The notes under the pieces: generated by a model
What the model was told of the DNA's origin: nothing
Databases searched by the model: none
Seen by the model: the letters and a program-made list of their open reading frames with translations, nothing else
Made by a program: the position numbers and the translations under genes
Part shown: piece after piece, positions 31,404-34,295 of the stretch
How the letters are laid out: each line of letters opens with the position of its first letter
Position numbering within the stretch: position 1 is the stretch's first letter
NCBI RefSeq assembly: GCF_030651745.1
Contig: NZ_JAUSCC010000126.1
Coordinates: 1-34,295 of the forward strand
DNA from: Methylophaga sp.
Lineage (GTDB): Bacteria > Pseudomonadota > Gammaproteobacteria > Nitrosococcales > Methylophagaceae
Direction: 5' to 3'
Length of the DNA: 34,295 bases

Positions 31404-31938
31404 TGATAATTTTCTCATAGTGTTTAACGTGTTTTACATAGGCTTTACCCCGCGCCGGATTCGATGGAGCGTGGTAGTCGGCTACGGTTTTGCTGACGTT
31501 ATTTTTTGTGTTGAGATCTTTTAGATAGCCGGCGGCTACGGTGATATTGGTTTTGGGGTCAAGCAGTTGCGTGTCATTGGCTACCTTGTCGCCATGCCAA
31601 TACAGATTGACCTGCATAATCCCTACATCGACATTTCTAATGCCTAGCCTGATTAAATGCAGCAGCGCCTGTTCTGCGGCTTGCTTGTTGGCGTATCGCC
31701 TGGCGCCGGGCTTAATGCCGTGTTTCCCTTCATTGACGTTCAGCGTCCACGGCCAAGGCCGAAATGTTCCGTCACGCCAGCGCATTCCGCTTTCATGGAC
31801 AGCAATGCTGTATAAGGTCGCAACATTAATGCCGGCATAGTTCGCAGCGCTGCCCCAGACGCTGTTTTTCAGGCTGGGGTTCGAATAAACGGGACTCGAA
31901 AAAAGTATGGAGATTGCTATCAAGATTATTGTTTTCAT
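31387..31938 (-). CDS. Secreted lytic transglycosylase (SLT domain)
   Basis: This 183-residue protein has a signal peptide (cut near VYS/NPS) and an SLT-type domain with the catalytic Glu49 in LYSIAVHESGMRW. Also typical are RNVDVGIMQVNLYWHG and LLDPKTNITVAAGYLKDL, and the final VADYHAPSNPARGKAYV. It opens gaps in peptidoglycan so that the transfer channel can be built. In SXT- and F-type clusters such an enzyme is often near the head of the tra genes. The 36-bp repeat lies 33 bp upstream. It overlaps the start of the OmpA-like gene. Confidence 0.94.
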   Translation of the reverse strand: MKTIILIAISILFSSPVYSNPSLKNSVWGSAANYAGINVATLYSIAVHESGMRWRDGTFRPWPWTLNVNEGKHGIKPGARRYANKQAAEQALLHLIRLGIRNVDVGIMQVNLYWHGDKVANDTQLLDPKTNITVAAGYLKDLNTKNNVSKTVADYHAPSNPARGKAYVKHVKHYEKIINEKLQ

Positions 31939-31970
31939 GACTGCTATATTAAGCGGTCAAAAATAATTAC

Positions 31971-32006
31971 GTCGGGTCGAAAGACGCGGTTTTTCGGTCT
32001 CTTTTG
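31971..32006. repeat. 36-bp repeat, copy upstream of slt
   Basis: This segment starts with GTCGGGTCGAAAGACGCG and matches the copy at 25255-25290 in 34 of 36 positions. It lies 33 bp upstream of the lytic transglycosylase start on the minus strand, in the 200-bp gap after traN. The same orientation toward a downstream gene in both copies supports a control role. Confidence 0.75.
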
Positions 32007-32032
32007 ATTTGCATTACTGGTATTGCAACGAA

Positions 32033-32057
32033 GTTATCCACAGAATCTGTGGATAAC
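32033..32057. promoter_or_regulatory. Perfect inverted pair of consensus DnaA boxes
   Basis: GTTATCCACAG (32033-32043), AAT, CTGTGGATAAC (32047-32057) form 11-bp perfect arms around three bases. Each arm holds the consensus DnaA box TTATCCACA (32034-32042 and, reversed, 32048-32056). No U run follows on either strand, so it is not a simple terminator. It may be a DnaA-dependent control site or part of a replication region. Confidence 0.7.
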
Positions 32058-32138
32058 CCTGTCGAAAGGAGGGTGACTTTGCCCTATGAAGCCGATTAGT
32101 ACAGGCGTTTAAACAAAATAACTAAACTTTGGTCAGTC

Positions 32139-34159
32139 TCAAAGATTGTCCAACAAATGCTGTCTGATGGCATCAATATCACTGTCTTGGGTTTGGGTAT
32201 TTAAGCGATCTTGAGCGTTAGTATTTTGAGTGTTAGGCAGTTTGCCTTTGGTGACGTTGGCTTTATCGTACATTGAGTCGGCTGTCAGGCTGCCTTCAGG
32301 CAATTGATTTGAAATTTTCATCATATCGATCCATTCACTAAAATCCATTTTGTCAAAATCCAACTGGGATATTTTATTAATAGAAAGCCCTTCGCATGTC
32401 GGCGCTTTAGGGTCGCCGAACGTTATGCCCAGCTGTGGCCTCGCCTGTTGTTGAAATATCCTGGAAAATGGACTGCTAAAACAGCAATACGCTTCTTTTC
32501 TGGCAACGCAACCAAAGAGTGTTTTAGATGAGCAGTAGTTGCCAATTTCGCTGGCCGAGGTGCATAATCGTTGCTGCTTGAGCATATTTAGTTTAACTTC
32601 TTCCTCAGTGCAGGCAAAAATCAGCTGCACAACCATTTTTGCGATCTGGTAAATCGCATAAATAATGCCGACCACTGTGATAATTGAAGACAGCATTGAT
32701 CCGGCCGTTGAATACGTGGTTGTCGTAACGGTCCCCACAGTAGTTGATGTAGCTGCCAACAATGTTGATGCTGCGGTTTCTCCAAATATAGACGCAATCC
32801 ATTCCCCCATCCACTGCACAACTTGTTGTTTCGCGGCTTCTATGCCTAAATTTGTGCCTATTTCCTCGCCCAGCATCGATGCTACAGAATCATACATGGA
32901 TGTAAAAGGCTCAGTGACGGCGCTCCAGGTATCCGTGATAATGCCAATAGGCGCCTGAAGCACAGAACCGGTAGATACCATATTCCATGCGCCAACCATA
33001 TCCGTAAGAACAGCTCCGTTTTCTGCGATGGAATAGGCTTCAACAGAGGTATCGGCCAGCTCCCAGGTATTGGTTGCCAACCACATGTAATCGATCCAAC
33101 TGCCTTGGATCGGCATGTTGCAGCAATCGACCTGCCCCAAGATGGATAGATCAGCCATTTGACATTCCATGGGCTCGCCGGCAAATAAAGCACAATCGCC
33201 AGTGGATGGGTTGCAGCCACTGCTTTGTTGTGCCTGATTGAGCGTTTGTAATGCGGTGGCCGCCCGAATAAAATCCTTGTTCGACTCGGTTTTTTGATCG
33301 ACGCATTCCCCTCCCATGCAGCGAATACCGCTATCGCAGATAGTTTTTTCACCGTCATTTACTTGATCGCAGTTCGCTGGCGAGTCAGTGCCGCAGTCAT
33401 ACGTGATAATGAATTCCTGGCATGTTCCTGTTATTGGACTTATAGCTCCATCCGCACAAGTTTCACTAACATATTTGCACTGCGGATTGGACGTCAATTC
33501 ATCACAGCTGGTATGTTCGTCCAGGTTGTAATCGTATTCGGGGCAAACCTGATACCCGTCCTTGTCGGTAAAGCACGGTAACGTAATATGCCCTGGGACA
33601 CGCGTTTCCGCTGAATAACAAATAGGCGCCGGCGGTGTTGCTGGTGGATCAGGCAAAATAGGGGATAAATATTGTGCCCAATCCTGTGTGGTAAGCGTTA
33701 CTGAACCAGTTACACGAGAGTTTGATGCATCTGTGCATGCCCACCAATCCGTCGACGCCTGATCGTTTAACGATCCTGTTGATACAAAACCTGGTGCCGT
33801 TCCATCTACAGGCCAGGCATTAAACATATTTTGTCGGCATCCGGCCGGGTTATCAATGAACTGTTCAGTAATATCCGGATCAGCTTCTACCTTTATCAAA
33901 GAATAGCCTTCACCGTTACCACCAACGATTGTTTCTTGTCTTATGACTACCGTCCCGCCTGCTACCGCATTTTTAAATTCGGCAGTAATGTCGGTGCCTG
34001 GACTTTCATCCCAGCTTGTGCCTAATTCACAGTTTCCGCCCCATCCTGAGCCGCCGGTAAAAACCGGATTTTCATTAGCAAATATTCTGGTTTGGTCATC
34101 ATATATGACCCTTGCAACGGTGACTTTTTTAATAGCTTCAGGTCTTAAAATAGTGAAAC
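32139..34159 (-). pseudogene. traN: 5'-truncated traN, mating-pair stabilisation protein
   Basis: The open frame has no start: it runs from about 34178, where an in-frame stop in the IS tail ends it upstream, to the stop at 32139. The first recognisable TraN part is FTILRPEAIKKVTVARVIYD, then FTGGSGWGGNCELGTSWDE and GGNGEGYSLIKVEAD. A Cys-rich region follows (27 Cys in all), and near the end CTSASEIGNYCSSKTLFGC and VARKEAYCCFSSPFSRIFQQ are typical of TraN. TraN is the outer membrane adhesin that stabilises mating pairs. About 670 residues remain while family members are often 600-1000 long, so the 5' part is lost or lies beyond the IS. A Met start at 33899 exists but lies inside the domain. 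Confidence 0.88.
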
Positions 34160-34295
34160 TAGTGTTTAATTGCGTAAATTAGCTATTGTATTTTTTATCT
34201 GACTACCCTGTACCTCTCTTCGGCGCCATTTAAAAGGTTGAGCCTTCTGATTATGCCTTACGATAAAGGCCTCAATCGCACTCTTTAGCTCCTCA
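34160..34295 (-). mobile_element. End of an IS630-like insertion sequence, running off the window
   Basis: The 3' end of a transposase gene reaches to within a few bases of traN. A TA dinucleotide at 34160-34161 is the likely insertion point, since IS630/Tc1 elements duplicate TA. The rest of the element lies beyond the window. Confidence 0.65.
34166..34295 (-). CDS. IS630-family transposase, C-terminal fragment (partial)
   Basis: The last 43 codons of a minus-strand gene enter from the window edge. They read EELKSAIEAFIVRHNQKAQP, then FKWRRREVQGSQIKNTIANL before the final Arg-Asn and stop at 34166. The pattern (ELK-AI--FI--HN then FKWR-REV-GSQ--NT--NL) is the C-terminus of IS630-type DDE transposases. 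It is complete at its 3' end. Confidence 0.75.
   Translation of the reverse strand, partial: EELKSAIEAFIVRHNQKAQPFKWRRREVQGSQIKNTIANLRN

Noticed and set aside
32033..32057. The DnaA-box palindrome as an intrinsic terminator
   Set aside because: Neither strand has a U run after the stem.
1..34295. CRISPR arrays, tRNA or rRNA genes
   Set aside because: No regularly spaced repeats and no cloverleaf or ribosomal sequences were recognised by eye on either strand.

Overview
This window looks like gammaproteobacterial DNA of moderate GC. The evidence is the F/SXT-type conjugation cluster, the hipBA pair, the IS110/IS1111 and IS630-like elements and the general gene repertoire. A methanotroph-like gammaproteobacterium is possible, but I cannot fix the genus from sequence alone. 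Nearly everything is transcribed on the minus strand. The main exceptions are a small membrane protein gene (2336-2800), a MocR-type regulator (12813-14264) and a vapC remnant (16114-16308).

Region A (1-14.3 kb) is an accessory island of small soluble proteins. It holds a GNAT acetyltransferase, a FeaR-like AraC regulator divergent from a four-helix membrane protein, and then a long same-strand run: DUF3224, GyrI-like, lipoprotein alpha/beta hydrolase, HEAT-like, VOC, MORN/YwqK-like, VOC, two SRPBCC proteins, a frameshifted DUF1697 gene, DUF1428, a membrane protein and two more VOC proteins. A divergent MocR/PdxR-type regulator sits at the head of this run. An intact IS110-family (IS1111 group) element at about 9513-10909 interrupts it. 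That element carries about 230 nt of noncoding DNA downstream of its transposase, the place where IS1111-type elements encode their guide (bridge/seek) RNA. An attC-like stretch lies between DUF1428 and DUF1697.

Region B (14.4-16.4 kb) is a hipBA toxin-antitoxin operon with three GATCGGT-type palindromes whose centres are exactly 50 bp apart. Next to it is a 5'-truncated vapC (PIN domain) remnant that abuts and overlaps the last small ORF of the conjugation operon. This looks like an old recombination junction.

Region C (16.3-34.3 kb) is an F-type type IV secretion / mating-pair formation cluster. Its order in the direction of transcription is traN (truncated), lytic transglycosylase, OmpA-like lipoprotein, traL, traE, traK, traB, dsbC, traV, traA (pilin), traC, a 259-residue unknown, traF, a 36-residue ORF, traH, traG and a 47-residue ORF. 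Most genes are adjacent or overlap, which suggests translational coupling. Two gaps stand out, traN-slt and traA-traC. Each carries a copy of the same 36-bp sequence (34/36 identical), and the traN-slt gap also has a perfect inverted pair of consensus DnaA boxes. The traA-traC gap contains a strong intrinsic terminator. At the right edge traN is cut at its 5' end by the 3' end of an IS630-like transposase gene, so mating-pair stabilisation by this copy is probably lost. traW, traU, trbC, relaxase and coupling-protein genes are not in the window.
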